Assembly: GCA_001875255.1 (NCBI GenBank)
Contig: MJAN01000014.1
Location: 1-47,091 of the forward strand
DNA length: 47,091 bases
From: Candidatus Sabulitectum silens
GTDB taxonomy: Bacteria > Fermentibacterota > Fermentibacteria > Fermentibacterales > JCC-6
Direction of reading: 5' to 3'
In this document: piece after piece, positions 1 to 10,106 of the stretch
How positions within the stretch are numbered: the stretch's first letter is position 1
How the letters are laid out: every line of letters starts with the position of its first letter
Made by a program: the position numbers and the translations under genes
The notes under the pieces: model-generated
Seen by the model: only the letters and a program-made list of their open reading frames with translations
Databases searched by the model: none
What the model was told of the DNA's origin: nothing

Positions 1-1
1 G

Positions 2-1661
2 GGAAGGTCCGGACCCGCCGGGGAGCCCTCCCGGACAGTTCCCGTGGAAACCCGGCGGGAAGCCCCCCGGGAAACCCCGGTGAGCCTTTGGCAAAGGGAG
101 GGGGATACACCGGACCCTTCTGCGGTTCCGGTGGAGGTTCCCCGGGAAAGGGAAACACCGGAGATCCGTGAAACCCCCCCGCCCCCGGCGGTGGATCCGT
201 CACCTCCCCTGAAGGTGGTTTCGCCGGTATCCACCGTTTCCAGCCAGGATCCCTACAGCCTTCCGGCGGCTGATTTCCTGAAGGTGCCCCATCCAACGGA
301 AAGGGTCAGGCAGACCAAGGCGGAGATCACCTCCCGGGCGGATCTTCTGGTGGAGAAGCTTTCAGGTTTTGGAGTGGAGTGCACACTCTCCGGTTATTGT
401 GACGGTCCGGTCATTACCCGTTATGAACTGACCCCGGGTCCCGGAGTAAAGGTGAACCGCATACTGAACCTCTCCAACGATCTCGCCCTTGGGCTCCAGG
501 CAAAGAGAATAAGGATACTGGCCCCGATCCCCGGCAAGGGAGCCGTTGGCATCGAGGTGCCGAACAGGAACCCCGAGACCGTTTATCTCGCCGAGATACT
601 CTCGGAGTTCAAACACGAGAAGATCCCGGTGGCCCTGGGGAAAACCCTCGAGGGTAAGCCATACGCCACGGATCTCTCCAAGATGCCCCACCTCCTCATA
701 GCCGGGGCCACCGGAAGCGGCAAGAGCGTGTGCGTCCATGCCATCATATCCACAATTCTCCTCACCAGGACCCCCCATCAGGTCAAACTGGCCATGATCG
801 ACCCGAAAATGCTGGAGCTTTCGGCCTATTCAGGCATTCCCCACCTCTGGTCCCCGGTGGTAACGAAACCGACAAGGCCGCACGCCTCCTCCAGGCCCTG
901 GTGAGGGAAATGGAGGAGAGATACGACCTCCTGGCCCGGACAGGTGTCCGCTCCATCACCGAGTTCAACTCCCTTATAAGCCAGGAACAGGCCGGGGAGA
1001 ACATGCCCTACATCGTGGTGATAATAGATGAGCTGGCGGACCTGATGATGGTGGCCTCCAGGGATGTGGAGCCCCCATCACAAGGCTGGCACAGATGGCA
1101 AGGGCTGTGGGAATACATCTGGTGGTGGCCACCCAGCGCCCCTCGGTGGATGTGATAACCGGTGTTATCAAGGCGAATTTCCCGGCCCGTATAGCATTCA
1201 ACGTTCAGTCCATGACCGACAGCAGGACCATCCTGGACATGAACGGCGCGGAAAAGCTCCTGGGCAAGGGGGACATGCTCTTCATCCCCTTCGCTTCCCC
1301 GGAGCCGGTACGGATACACGGTTCCTTCGTGTCAACGGGAGAGACCAGGGACCTGGTGAAATTCTGGCAGGGGCAGCCTGAGATGCCCTTCGAGTTCGAG
1401 CCCGGAGACGACCCCGACGGGAACTTACTTGAGCCCGGCGAAATAAACTTCGATGATCCTCTGCTGGAAGAGGTGAAGAACCTGGTTATCTCACAGCAGA
1501 CAGCCTCGGTTTCCATGGTACAGAGAAGGTTCAGGGTTGGATACGCCAGGGCCGGGAAACTGATCGACATGCTGGAGAGAATGGGAGTTGTGGGCCCCCA
1601 TGTGGGCAGCAAGCCCCGGGAAGTCCTCATGCATCCCGGGAAGGAGGAAACCGATGAGTAA
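2..1661 (+). CDS. ftsK: DNA translocase FtsK/SpoIIIE, 5'-truncated
   Basis: ATP-driven dsDNA pump that clears chromosome DNA from the division septum. The frame is open to the left edge, so the N-terminal membrane domain lies outside; the first ~80 residues seen are a Pro/Glu-rich linker. The motor domain follows, with Walker [12 protein letters not shown] (~nt 700-735), Walker [13 protein letters not shown] (~1015-1050) and [12 protein letters not shown] (~1130). The last ~65 residues form the gamma winged helix that reads polar DNA sequences. The frame breaks twice, near 865 (VVT then ETDKAARLL) and near 1070 (DVE then [12 protein letters not shown]). Restoring one base at each gives uninterrupted FtsK, so sequencing error is likely. 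The stop overlaps the next gene by 8 bp. Confidence 0.93.
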
Positions 1662-2268
1662 AAAAGCCCTGCTTCTGTTCATGCTTCCAGTTCTCTTCCT
1701 GGCCTGCGGAGAAGGGGTGTTCGACGAAGAGGGACTGGCCCCGGGCCAGACCGCACTGGAACAGTTCACCCGGGCAAGCCAGCTCTACTACCGGGGAAGG
1801 CTCACCGCCTCCCTTGAGGAGTTCAACGGAGTGATCTACAGATATCCCGATTCCCCCTTCATTTCCGACGCCAGGCTCGCGGTAAGAAGGATCGAAAGCG
1901 AGCTGGCCGGGGAGTTATCCGCCCAGGGCAGTTCCCATGCCATGCCTGAGCTCGATCTGAGGATAGCGGTGATCGGCCGTCCGGCGGTTTCAGGGAATGT
2001 GGGTACCGCCTCGGACCTCCTCAGGGGCACCGGGGCATCCATTACGGAGCTCACAGACCATCAGGCGCCGGAGATCACAATGGTTTTCCATGCCGGGGGA
2101 TTCCAGGAGCAGGCATCCATTGTGGCCGATTCCCTGGACCGCTGGCTGGCCAGGCCTGAAACCATCGGCGCAAGACACGGCGAGGAACTCATCGAAGCGG
2201 TGGCTTCAGGGTCCGATGTGCTGGTGATCATCGGCAACGACGCCGTATTCAATACCCCTGTGAACTGA
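1654..2268 (+). CDS. Lipoprotein with TPR-like and LytR_C-like regions
   Basis: Start chosen at the ATG behind AAGGAGG, giving MSKKALLLF and a lipobox LFLAC, so a lipid-anchored exported protein of ~204 residues is predicted. Residues ~30-80 ([19 protein letters not shown], then [11 protein letters not shown]) resemble one TPR/BamD-type repeat. The C-terminal half ([21 protein letters not shown] onward) resembles the LytR/CpsA/Psr C-terminal domain, including the hydrophobic strand MVFHAGG. The function is not known. It lies between ftsK and lolA with tight spacing, suggesting co-transcription and a cell-envelope role. Both domain assignments come from pattern recognition and need profile searches. 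Confidence 0.75.
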   Translation: MSKKALLLFMLPVLFLACGEGVFDEEGLAPGQTALEQFTRASQLYYRGRLTASLEEFNGVIYRYPDSPFISDARLAVRRIESELAGELSAQGSSHAMPELDLRIAVIGRPAVSGNVGTASDLLRGTGASITELTDHQAPEITMVFHAGGFQEQASIVADSLDRWLARPETIGARHGEELIEAVASGSDVLVIIGNDAVFNTPVN

Positions 2269-2279
2269 GAGAGGACAGA

Positions 2280-2861
2280 ATGACCACCATACTGCTATGC
2301 CTGGTATTTTCAACGCTTTCCCTGGAGCCCCTTACAGAGAAGCTTCAGTCCATCGAATACCTTACCGGCGGTTTCGTCCAGACCGACTACTGGGCCCTCA
2401 CCATGGATTCCGAGGAATCCCGGGGAACCCTTCACCTGGCCCACCCGAATCTGTTCCTTCTGGAGTACGACGACATTCCGGGAAGGGCCACCGGATGCAC
2501 AGGCGACCTGGTCTTCACCGTAGACCCGGAGTTCAGCGAGATACTTGTTTACTCCGGAACGCCGGCGGGGTTCCTTCACATACTGTCCACACCGGCGGAG
2601 GGGCAGTCCACCGCGGAGTATCAGCTAAACGGCGACAGCCTCACCGTGACCATGTCCGGGGATTTCCACGGGGGAATAACCAGAATGACCGCCGGGTATA
2701 CCCTTTCCGACTCACTGCCTTATCTGCTTGTTACGGAAGACTCCAACGGAAACACCACCACCTGGGAGCTCACCGGGCTTTCCACCGCGGACAGCGCCCC
2801 GGATGTTTTCTCCCTGCCCGATCTGCCAGGCTACTCACTGGTGGACGCCGGAAGCATCTGA
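2280..2861 (+). CDS. lolA: LolA-like outer-membrane lipoprotein carrier
   Basis: Periplasmic chaperone that ferries lipoproteins from the inner-membrane LolCDE complex to the outer membrane. The ~193-residue length suits LolA. An N-terminal hydrophobic stretch (TTILLCLVFSTLSLEP) acts as a signal sequence, followed by EKLQSIEYLTGGFVQ, which matches the family opening in which a helix precedes a strand probing for the lipid cargo. The alternating beta-strand pattern fits the LolA half-barrel. The start is the ATG 11 bp after the previous stop; no strong Shine-Dalgarno is seen. LolB was not found here. Its presence supports a diderm envelope. The family could also be a LolA-like paralogue of other function. 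Confidence 0.8.
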   Translation: MTTILLCLVFSTLSLEPLTEKLQSIEYLTGGFVQTDYWALTMDSEESRGTLHLAHPNLFLLEYDDIPGRATGCTGDLVFTVDPEFSEILVYSGTPAGFLHILSTPAEGQSTAEYQLNGDSLTVTMSGDFHGGITRMTAGYTLSDSLPYLLVTEDSNGNTTTWELTGLSTADSAPDVFSLPDLPGYSLVDAGSI

Positions 2862-2868
2862 GGGTCCC

Positions 2869-4128
2869 GTGAGGTATCACATCGTTTCCCTGGGATGCCC
2901 GAAGAACACCGTGGATTCCGAGAGGTACTCCTGGGTCTTTGAAGAAGCGGGATGGAGCCGTTCAGGGGACATCGATTCATCCGACCTGGTCCTTCTGAAC
3001 ACCTGCGCCTTCATTGCCCCGGCAACCGAGGAATCCCTGGACAGCCTTCAGGAACTCATGGACTGGAGGGAAGAGGAACAGGGAAGAAAGCTGGTCCTGG
3101 CCGGGTGTCTTCCCGGCCGCTACCCGGATGACGGCAGCGGCGGGCTGGAAAGCATCGACCTGGTCCTGGGTCCCGGGGACTGGAGGAAGCTGGGGGCCTG
3201 GCTTGGGATTTCCGCTCCGGAAGATTCACTCCTCAGCGGCGGGGGAAGCTACAGGTACCTGAAGATAGCCGAGGGATGCAGCAACAGGTGTGCCTACTGC
3301 ACCATTCCATCCATCCGGGGGGATTTCAGGGCGGTGCCCGCCGGCGTGATAGAAAGGGAGGCCCGGCTCCTTGTAAGCCAGGGCGCCGGGGAGATAGGCC
3401 TCGTTGCCCAGGACAGCGGCAGCTGGAGCCACGGCGGTCTTTCCTTTACCGGCCTGGTCAGGGGGCTTCTGGAAAGACATCCGGATACATGGTTCCGCCT
3501 TTATTATCTTCATCCGCTGCATTTTCCCCGGGACATCGCCGAACTCTTTCAGGAGTTTCCCAATCTGCTGCCCTACATAGATATGCCGGTTCAGCACGCA
3601 AGCACCGGGATCCTTCAAAGAATGGGCAGGGGCTACGGCGAGGCTGAGCTCCGGGGGATCATGGAGGGTCTTGAGGCCCTTCCCTTTGACATAGCGGTGA
3701 GGTATACGGTGATCACCGGCTATCCCGGGGAAACCGATACCGACTTCGAGGTCCTCAGGAGTTTTCTTGGAGATTACAGGTGCGGAAGGCATATTGCCGC
3801 CTTTACATGGCACCCCGAAGAGGGAACACCGGAGTACTCCAGGACTATAAGGAGGAGGGACTCCGTTCCCGACGGGGTGGCCTCTGAACGGCTGGCAATG
3901 CTCTCCGCTGTGGGAGACGCCCTCTACTCATCCTGGGACGAGAGGCTTACCGGCAGGGAAACCGATGTCCTGGCCGACGACGACGAAACCGGTCACACGG
4001 TGTGGGACGCCCCGGAGGTGGACAGCGTGGTGGCCTTTACGGAAAAAGTGGAACCGGGGAAGGTAGTACGGGCAAGGATACTGGATTCATCCGGGGCGGT
4101 TCTTCTGGCAGAACCCCTGGACGATTGA
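2869..4128 (+). CDS. rimO: Ribosomal protein S12 methylthiotransferase RimO
   Basis: Radical SAM enzyme that adds a methylthio group to an aspartate of ribosomal protein S12. The GTG start gives VRYHIVSLGCPKNTVDSE; LGCPKN..DSE separates RimO from MiaB. The N-terminal UPF0004 domain supplies three cysteines for one iron-sulfur cluster (LGCPKN, LNTCAFI, LAGCLPG). The radical SAM motif CSNRCAYC lies at about residues 137-144, followed by MPVQHAS and GYPGET. The C-terminal ~65 residues look like a TRAM RNA-binding domain (ETDVLADDDE). About 419 residues, as expected for RimO, with no frame break. Confidence 0.95.
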   Translation: MRYHIVSLGCPKNTVDSERYSWVFEEAGWSRSGDIDSSDLVLLNTCAFIAPATEESLDSLQELMDWREEEQGRKLVLAGCLPGRYPDDGSGGLESIDLVLGPGDWRKLGAWLGISAPEDSLLSGGGSYRYLKIAEGCSNRCAYCTIPSIRGDFRAVPAGVIEREARLLVSQGAGEIGLVAQDSGSWSHGGLSFTGLVRGLLERHPDTWFRLYYLHPLHFPRDIAELFQEFPNLLPYIDMPVQHASTGILQRMGRGYGEAELRGIMEGLEALPFDIAVRYTVITGYPGETDTDFEVLRSFLGDYRCGRHIAAFTWHPEEGTPEYSRTIRRRDSVPDGVASERLAMLSAVGDALYSSWDERLTGRETDVLADDDETGHTVWDAPEVDSVVAFTEKVEPGKVVRARILDSSGAVLLAEPLDD

Positions 4129-4134
4129 TATAAT
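4105..4134 (+). promoter_or_regulatory. Possible sigma70 promoter at the 3' end of rimO
   Basis: A perfect TATAAT lies right after the rimO stop, with CTGGCA 18 bp upstream as a weak -35. It could start transcription of the unknown gene beginning at 4182. A TTGACA at 4154-4159 has no good -10 at the usual distance. The call rests on sequence resemblance alone. Confidence 0.4.
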
Positions 4135-4181
4135 CGAAACCAATATGCAGGGTTTGACACACTAGAAAGATTGGACCTGAA

Positions 4182-4760
4182 ATGATTAACGCTCTCGTGG
4201 CCCTGGTGGCCCTCACAGGTAACATGACCAACCTTGAAATGGTGGAATCTGTTGTTTCCGATGCCATTCTTCCGGTGGCTGAACTGGTGTCCGCCCAGGG
4301 GGTGGAGATCCTTTCCCTGGGCATCCAGGGAGAACACGAAGGGGGCTGGCTCATCGAGCAGGCCGCCGCCGCCGCCCTGGGCGATGAAGGTGTAACCGTG
4401 GTGAGTTCCAGGGAGCACGAGGGCTGGAGACTGAACATAAGGCCCATGGAACTGGGGGTTACCTACTCACACGCCCGCCGCAGCTGGTTCCTTGGCGGAA
4501 AACGCATACCCAGGCTGGCCAGCTGCCAGATATCCGCCACCCTGGTGGATCCCCAGGGGAACATAGTTCTCACCGCCAGGGAGGGTGCCGTTCTTGACAA
4601 CAGCGTGTCCGAGGGAAGCATAGTGAACCTCGAAAGCTCCACCGAAAGATGGGTCAACGGCGAGATATCCGGCCGGGAGAGCGGAAACATACTTGAACCC
4701 CTTGTGGTCACCGGCGTGGTAACCGCCCTGGTCTATCTCTTCTACTCAAGCAGGAACTGA
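4182..4760 (+). CDS. Unknown protein with C-terminal membrane anchor
   Basis: I do not recognise this 192-residue protein. It has a weakly hydrophobic N-terminus (MINALVALVALTG), an alpha/beta central region with an Ala-rich helix (LIEQAAAAALGDEG) and strands, then a C-terminal hydrophobic segment (PLVVTGVVTALVYLFYSS). This reads as an exported domain held by a C-terminal helix. The order of a helix, a strand near VTVVSS and later ISATLVDPQGNIVLTA loosely recalls FlgO/CsgG-type periplasmic proteins, but I would not assign that. It is the first gene after a possible promoter and lies 3 bp before a TPR lipoprotein gene, so the two may act together at the envelope. Confidence 0.7.
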   Translation: MINALVALVALTGNMTNLEMVESVVSDAILPVAELVSAQGVEILSLGIQGEHEGGWLIEQAAAAALGDEGVTVVSSREHEGWRLNIRPMELGVTYSHARRSWFLGGKRIPRLASCQISATLVDPQGNIVLTAREGAVLDNSVSEGSIVNLESSTERWVNGEISGRESGNILEPLVVTGVVTALVYLFYSSRN

Positions 4761-4763
4761 TAG

Positions 4764-5754
4764 TTGAAACGGATCCTCACCCTCCTTTCAGTTGTTCTTG
4801 GCCTTTCCTGCGGCTCCGGAGTACAGGATGAAGCCGCCCTGGAGCAGGCGGAGGTCCTGTTCAGCGCCGGGCGATACTCCCAGGCACTTCCCATTTATGA
4901 AGAGCTCTGCGCAGACACATCCAGGTACGATCCCGCCCTTCAGTTCCGCCTGGCGGAAACAGCGGTCCTGGCCAGTCAGTCCGAAAGGAACCGCGGCTAC
5001 AGGAACCGTGCAAGGGCCGCCCTTCAGCTCCTGTCCACCAGACCCGGCGAAAACGATTCCCTTTCCATCGGCCATCTGTGGCGAAGGCTTGGCTGGGAAA
5101 TGGCCCGGGACAATGATCACTTCAGGCCTATGCAGCCTTTGGAAGGGCAATAGAGATAGCACCGGGGCTGAATCAGGTGTTCGAGGAAGAGTGGCTCCTC
5201 AGGGGAACCTACGCTTCACAGCACCTTTCCTCCGTTACCGATGTACCCGACTCCATCGCCGGCACACCCCTGGCAGACAGCATGCTGGCGGCATCCGCCG
5301 AAGGGCACATAGTAGAGCTGGGAAGGGTATCCCTGGTGCGGACCGATCTCAGGGCCGGGGTCCTCACCGCCAGGGTGAGGCTGCTGCAGTTCGTCCCGGC
5401 CGGGAGGAGGATCAGCTGGGTTCCCTCACCGAGCTGGACAGAATGGGCAGCCTGGATCCTTCCGGGAGGCAGCGTCGAATGGAGATCCTTCTTTATCTGG
5501 CGGAAAGGGACATCGAGGAAAACGACATCTACGGCGCCAGGGAGAGGCTCCTTGAGGTGTGGCAGTCCAGTTTCACCGGGGTCCGAACCGAGGCGGCATA
5601 CAGAATGGGGCTTCTGGAAGAGTCCCAGGGTGATCCCATAGAGGCTCTTATGTGGTACAACCGGGCCTGCTCCATCAGCCCCGGACTGGGCTCCTCCGCC
5701 GCGGCTGGGGCCGCTGCCAGAAGAGACTCACTTAGATATCTTACACTACCATGA
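4764..5754 (+). CDS. TPR-repeat lipoprotein (two frame breaks)
   Basis: The TTG start gives a short signal peptide ending in LGLSC, so a lipoprotein is predicted. Three frames join into one ~330-residue protein. Residues ~25-60 (QAEVLFSAGRYSQALPIYEEL), ~125-145 (AYAAFGRAIEIAPGLNQ) and the end (GDPIEALMWYNRACSISPGL) are TPR units, so a scaffold role is likely. The breaks lie near 5128 (FR then AYAAFGRAIEIAP) and near 5405 (PAG then EEDQLGSLTEL); each closes on restoring one G. It sits directly before bamD and may be a further TPR lipoprotein of envelope assembly. The exact partner is unknown. Confidence 0.75.
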
Positions 5755-5774
5755 AGGCAAGAGGACTGTAAATA

Positions 5775-6515
5775 ATGAAGTATCTCGCAATTACATCGCT
5801 TTTTCTGGCCATTGCCGCCGGTTGCGGTTCCTTCCCCTCCACCGAGGGCCTCGGAAGGGAAGAGATAATCGACCTGGCGGACACGCACTTTCAGCGGGAA
5901 CAGTGGAGCCAGGCATCCTTTCTCTACACCGAGCTCATGTTCCGCTATCCCGGGGACATCCAGACCGACCTCTTCCTATACAGAAGCGGTATCGCCGACA
6001 GGGGCATGAAACTGTGGGCCGACGCCGAGTTCTATCTCTACAGGGTGGTGAACGAGTATCCCGGGGGACCCTGGGCCGACGACGCCCAGCTGGCCCTTGC
6101 GGAGACCATGTGGATGCAGCGCCGGGATTACAGAAGGGATCAGACCCAGGTCATAAGGGCCCGGGAGGAGATGCTCCGTTTCTTCGAGAACTATCCCTCA
6201 TCCACCCTGAAGGACCGCGCGGAAGAGCTCTTCATAAGCATCAACGACCATCTGGCAAGGCGTTCCCTTTTCATCGGACGCTTTTACACCAGAAGGAACG
6301 AGACCGATGCCGCCCTGCTCTACCTCCGGGACGCCCTGGACAACTACGGAGAGACCACCTGCAGGGGTGCCACCCTGATTGCCATGGGCGATCTCTATGC
6401 ATCCATGGGAAACACGTACTCCGCAAGGATCTACTATAACCGGGCAATTGACGACTGTGAGCTGACATCTGAAGAAGAGGAGCAGGCTCTCAGGGGTCTC
6501 AGGGAACTTCAGTGA
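5775..6515 (+). CDS. bamD: Outer membrane assembly lipoprotein BamD
   Basis: BamD is the lipoprotein of the BAM complex that works with BamA to fold beta-barrels into the outer membrane. The ~246-residue protein has a signal peptide with lipobox IAAGC and TPR helices with family hallmarks: FQREQWSQASFLYTELMFRYPG, then AEFYLYRVVNEYPGGPWADDA, later RFFENYPSS and ARIYYNRAIDDC. Length and repeat order match BamD/YfiO. The frame is intact. The stop codon overlaps the GTG start of nadD (GTGA). Other ComL-like TPR lipoproteins are possible alternatives. Confidence 0.85.
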   Translation: MKYLAITSLFLAIAAGCGSFPSTEGLGREEIIDLADTHFQREQWSQASFLYTELMFRYPGDIQTDLFLYRSGIADRGMKLWADAEFYLYRVVNEYPGGPWADDAQLALAETMWMQRRDYRRDQTQVIRAREEMLRFFENYPSSTLKDRAEELFISINDHLARRSLFIGRFYTRRNETDAALLYLRDALDNYGETTCRGATLIAMGDLYASMGNTYSARIYYNRAIDDCELTSEEEEQALRGLRELQ

Positions 6516-7095
6516 ACCGGGGCTTCCTCGGGGGAACCTTTGACCCTCTCCACCTGGGTCACCTTTCCCTGGCCCAGGAAGCCCTTGAGAAGTATTCACT
6601 GGAACAGGTTTGTTTCGTTCCGTCGAGGTGCCCTCCGCACAAGGATCCCGGGGACATCACCCCCTTCGAACACCGCAGCCGTATGCTCCGGTTGGGTATT
6701 GCCGGGAATCCGGCCTTTCAGGTGGCGGATATCGAGGAACGCAGTTTCCCTTCCTACACGGTGGATATGCTGGAAAGGATATCCTCCCCGGACTACAGGC
6801 CCTGCTTCATCATCGGCATGGACAGCCTTCGAGAGATTCACACATGGAAGGAGCCCCTGAGAATACTGGAGCTGGCCAGGGTCCTGGTGGGCACCAGACC
6901 CGACTGGGATGTTTCATCGGTGGCACCGAAGTTTCTCGATAACGTGGAGGTGTTTCACTTCCCCGGTGTATGGACATCGTCGTCGGACATCCGGGCCAGG
7001 GTGCGGAAGGGAAGGAGTATCTCATACCTTGTACCGGAACCGGTAGAATCTTATATAAGGAGCAGGGGCTTTATGGCGCAGAAAAAGGCGATTGA
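6512..7095 (+). CDS. nadD: Nicotinate-nucleotide adenylyltransferase NadD
   Basis: Adenylates nicotinate mononucleotide in NAD biosynthesis. The GTG start gives MNRGFLGGTFDPLHLGHL, with the GGTFDP..xGH nucleotidyl-transfer motif. PPHKD follows at about residue 43, and SSSDIRARVRKG near residue 155 matches the family's SST.iR signature. As read, the frame runs on into pilT, but restoring one G in the run near 7068 gives YIRSRGLYGAEKGD and a stop at 7093-7095. That is a canonical NadD ending and a normal length of ~194 residues. It therefore overlaps pilT by 23 bp instead of being fused to it. Confidence 0.9.
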
Positions 7096-8178
7096 CACCA
7101 TTCTCGAGGCTCTGGTCGACCACCGGGTCAGTGACATACACTTCAAGGTGGGCTCACCCCCTGTAATTCGCCGCTCCGGCAGATAGTGCATTCAGAGGAT
7201 TATCCCTCATTCACAGTTGATCACATAGTTCAGATTACCGGAGAGGTAACCAACCAGAGACAGCGTGAGCTGGTGGCATCAGGCCAGGAGGTCGACCTCG
7301 CCTACAGCCTCTCGGGAAAGGCCCGTTTCAGGGTAAACATTTTCAACCAGAGGGGTACCCCCGCCATCGTTATGCGAAAGATCCCCTTCCAGATCCCGGA
7401 ACTTGGCCAGCTGGGTCACCCGGACATAGTCTCCAAAATCGCCATGGAGCAGCGGGGGCTTGTGCTTGTCACCGGTGCCACCGGAAGCGGAAAGTCCACC
7501 ACCCTGGCCGCCATGATCAACGAGATCAACAGAAAAAGGAATGCCCACATCGTAACCATAGAGGACCCCATCGAGTTCCTTCACCCCGACCGGAAGTGCT
7601 CCATCTGCCAGCGGGAGGTGGGAATAGACACTCCCTCCTGGGGAACTGCCCTCAGGGCGGTTTTCCGCCAGGATCCCGATGTTATACTGATAGGGGAGAT
7701 GCGCGACGCCGAGACCGCCATGATAGCCCTCAGCGGAGCTGAAACCGGCCATCTGGTAATGAGCACTCTGCACACCACCGACGCTCCGGAAACCATAAAC
7801 AGAATAATTGACATGTTCCCGGCGTACCAGCAGAAACAGATACGAATACAGCTGGGTGGCCTTCTGAAGGCGGTGATATCCCAGAGGCTCCTTCCCGGTC
7901 TGGAGGACAAGGAACGGGTCCTTGCGGCGGAGATAATGGTTCACACCGCAACCATAGGGAACTGCATCACCGACCCGGAGAAGGCCCATCTGATACACGA
8001 AACAATGGAGTCCGGAGGCAACCAGTACGGTATGCAGACCTTCGATATGTGCCTCTACAATCTGCTCAAGCAGGGCAGGATAGATGAGGAAACCGCCCTT
8101 ACCGCCGCCACCAATCCCACCGGGCTCGATCTGAAGATAAAGGGTGTGGAATCCGCCGATGATTGGAGGATAGAGTAA
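7073..8178 (+). CDS. pilT: Type IV pilus retraction ATPase PilT
   Basis: Hexameric ATPase that powers pilus retraction and twitching motility. The ATG lies inside nadD and gives MAQKKAIDTILEALVDHRVSD followed by IHFKVGSPPVIRRSGR, the typical PilT N-domain with SD.H...G.PP..R..G. One base is missing near 7180 (GR then IVHSEDYP). Then come Walker [11 protein letters not shown], the Asp box IEDPIEF, Walker B LIGEMRDAETA and the His box TGHLVMSTLHTTDA. AIR.QLGGLL..VI.QRLLP is also present. About 367 residues. No pilin or assembly genes are in the window. PilB is less likely given length and N-domain. Confidence 0.93.
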
Positions 8179-8179
8179 A

Positions 8180-8482
8180 ATGATCGGAGTCTTATGGGGT
8201 TTGGGTATAACCGCCGTTGCTGTTGCGGTTTTTCTTGCCTGGCTCGGGCTGAAGGCCCAGAAAGGGGTCAATCCCGTGGGGAACGAGACCCTTGTGGGGG
8301 ACACCGGCATAGTAAGGAAGACAAGAGGTTTCAGGAACAGGGTCGTCATTGAGGTCAGGGGTGAGAACTGGTGGAGCAGGCTCCAGGGAGGCGGAACGGT
8401 CTCACCTGGGCAGGAGGTCCTCATCACCGGCCTTGATCCCGATGATATGGTATTGACAATAGAACCAGCAGGAAGGGGTTAG
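8180..8482 (+). CDS. Short NfeD-like membrane protein (NfeD1b type)
   Basis: A 100-residue protein with one N-terminal transmembrane helix ([18 protein letters not shown]), then an OB-fold NfeD C-terminal domain: [45 protein letters not shown]. Small NfeD proteins of this kind pair with slipins, and a slipin begins 1 bp downstream, so the two probably form a membrane complex in lipid-ordered domains. RBS GGAGG precedes the ATG. A second NfeD-like gene without a slipin lies at 38602-38897. Confidence 0.88.
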   Translation: MIGVLWGLGITAVAVAVFLAWLGLKAQKGVNPVGNETLVGDTGIVRKTRGFRNRVVIEVRGENWWSRLQGGGTVSPGQEVLITGLDPDDMVLTIEPAGRG

Positions 8483-8483
8483 T

Positions 8484-9232
8484 ATGCCTGGTATCATCTG
8501 TGTTCCAGCGGTAATTCTATTCATTCTCATCCTAAGTTCGCTGAGGGTGCTGAAGGAGTACCAGAGGGGCGTGGTTTTCCGCCTGGGAAAGGTCATCGGT
8601 CTGAAGGGGCCGGGTCTTATCTTCGTCTTTCCCATAATAGACAGCCTGAAGAAGGTTGATCTCCGTGTGATAGCCATGGACGTTCCTCCCCAGGATGTCA
8701 TAACGAAGGACAATGTCAGCGTTAAGGTGAACGCGGTGACCTACTACAGGGTTATCGATCCGAAGAAGGCCGTTCTCGAGGTCACGAACTACATGTACGC
8801 CACCAACCAGCTGGCCCAGACAACCCTCCGGAGCGTCTGGGAGAAACCTCCCTGGATCAGCTTCTCGCCCAGCGCGATGACATCAACACGAAGCTCCAGG
8901 ACATCCTCGACAGAATGACCGACCCCTGGGGCATCAAGGTCTCAGCTGTTGAGGTGAAGCATGTGGACCTCCCTGAGAACATGCAGAGAATGATGGCCAA
9001 GGAGGCAGAGGCGGAAAGGGCAAGACGGGCCAAGATCATCCACGCCGACGCCGAGCTTCAGGCATCAAAGAAACTCGCCGAGGCCGCGGCCATAATAGAC
9101 ACCCACCCCACGGCGCTCCAGCTCCGTTATCTCCAGACACTTGGGGACATCGCCGCGGAGAACAACTCCACCATAGCATTCCCCATCCCCATGGATTTCA
9201 TGTCAGCCTTCATGAAAAAGCTCATTGATTGA
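8484..9232 (+). CDS. Slipin (SPFH/Band 7 stomatin-like protein)
   Basis: Membrane scaffold protein of the SPFH family. An N-terminal hairpin/TM segment ([17 protein letters not shown]) is followed by the Band 7 domain: [47 protein letters not shown] coiled-coil region rich in Ala and Glu follows ([19 protein letters not shown]), then [15 protein letters not shown]. One base is lost near 8834, after TTLRSV; restoring a G gives [20 protein letters not shown] and rejoins the second half at [20 protein letters not shown]. About 250 residues, normal for the family. Partner of the upstream NfeD. Confidence 0.9.
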
Positions 9233-9236
9233 CGCC

Positions 9237-10106
9237 ATGGAACTTAAGGGAACAGTAACTGCCCTCGTCACACCGTTCAAGAACGGCGAACCTGATCTCC
9301 ACTCCCTGGGCCGGCTGGTGGAACACCAGCTGGCCGGGGGTGTTCAGGGGCTTCTTGCCTGCGGTTGCACCGGGGAACCGGCAACCCTGTCCGAAACCGA
9401 GAAACTGGCGGTGGTGGAAGGCGTTCTTGAAACAGTTCAGGGAAGGCTTTCGGTAATAGCCGGAACTGGAACCAACTCAACGGCGTCCACGGTGGAGTTC
9501 ACCAGAAAGGTAAGCCGCATGGGTGTAGACGCCGTCTGGTGATCACCCCCTACTACAACAAGCCAACTCCACATGGTCAGATCGCCCACTTCAGCCGTGC
9601 GGCTGACGCCAGCGAGAAGCCGGTCATCATCTACAATGTGCCGGGAAGGACCGGAACCTGCATGACCATAGAGACCCTGGCGGCACTGGGCGAGCATCCG
9701 AACATCATCGGCGTGAAGGACGCAGCCGGAAGCGTCGAAAGGGTTACGGAACTAAGGAGGATATCCTCCATGACCTACATGAGCGGCGACGACCATCTGG
9801 CCCTGGCCCAGGTCCTCATGGGAGCCTCCGGGGTGGTTTCGGTGACATCCAACGCCGCCCCGGCCCGGATGTCGGAGATGATACAGAGGGGGCTTCAGGG
9901 GGAGGTCCGCCGGGCCCTGGAGATCCACGATGGGCTTTTTCCCCTCTTCCGGGCACTCTTCACAGAAACAAATCCCGCTCCGGTTAAGAAGGCCCTGGAG
10001 CTCATGGGCGTCATTGAATCCGACTCCTCCGGGAGCCCTGGTCCAGGTTCAGCCATCAACCGCCAACCTTCTCTCCCGGGTCCTTTCGGAGCTGGAACTC
10101 CTTTGA
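9237..10106 (+). CDS. dapA: 4-hydroxy-tetrahydrodipicolinate synthase DapA
   Basis: Condenses pyruvate with aspartate semialdehyde in lysine/diaminopimelate synthesis. MELKGTVTALVTPF opens the TIM barrel; CGCTGE, TPYYNKP and YNVPGRTG match conserved stretches, with the Schiff-base lysine in IIGVKDAAGS. Breaks lie near 9530 (GVDAV then LVITPYYNKP, one base) and near 10025-10038. In the second, two C runs each lack one base; repair gives ESDSLREPLVQVQPS and a stop at 10104-10106. The repaired protein is ~290 residues, normal length. Without repair the frame seems to fuse to dapB. The start is 4 bp after the slipin stop. Confidence 0.92.

Noticed and set aside
7279..8427. Long minus-strand open frame (382 codons) opposite pilT
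   Set aside because: It mirrors the codon pattern of pilT, has no ribosome site or recognisable domain, and pilT is unmistakable on the other strand.
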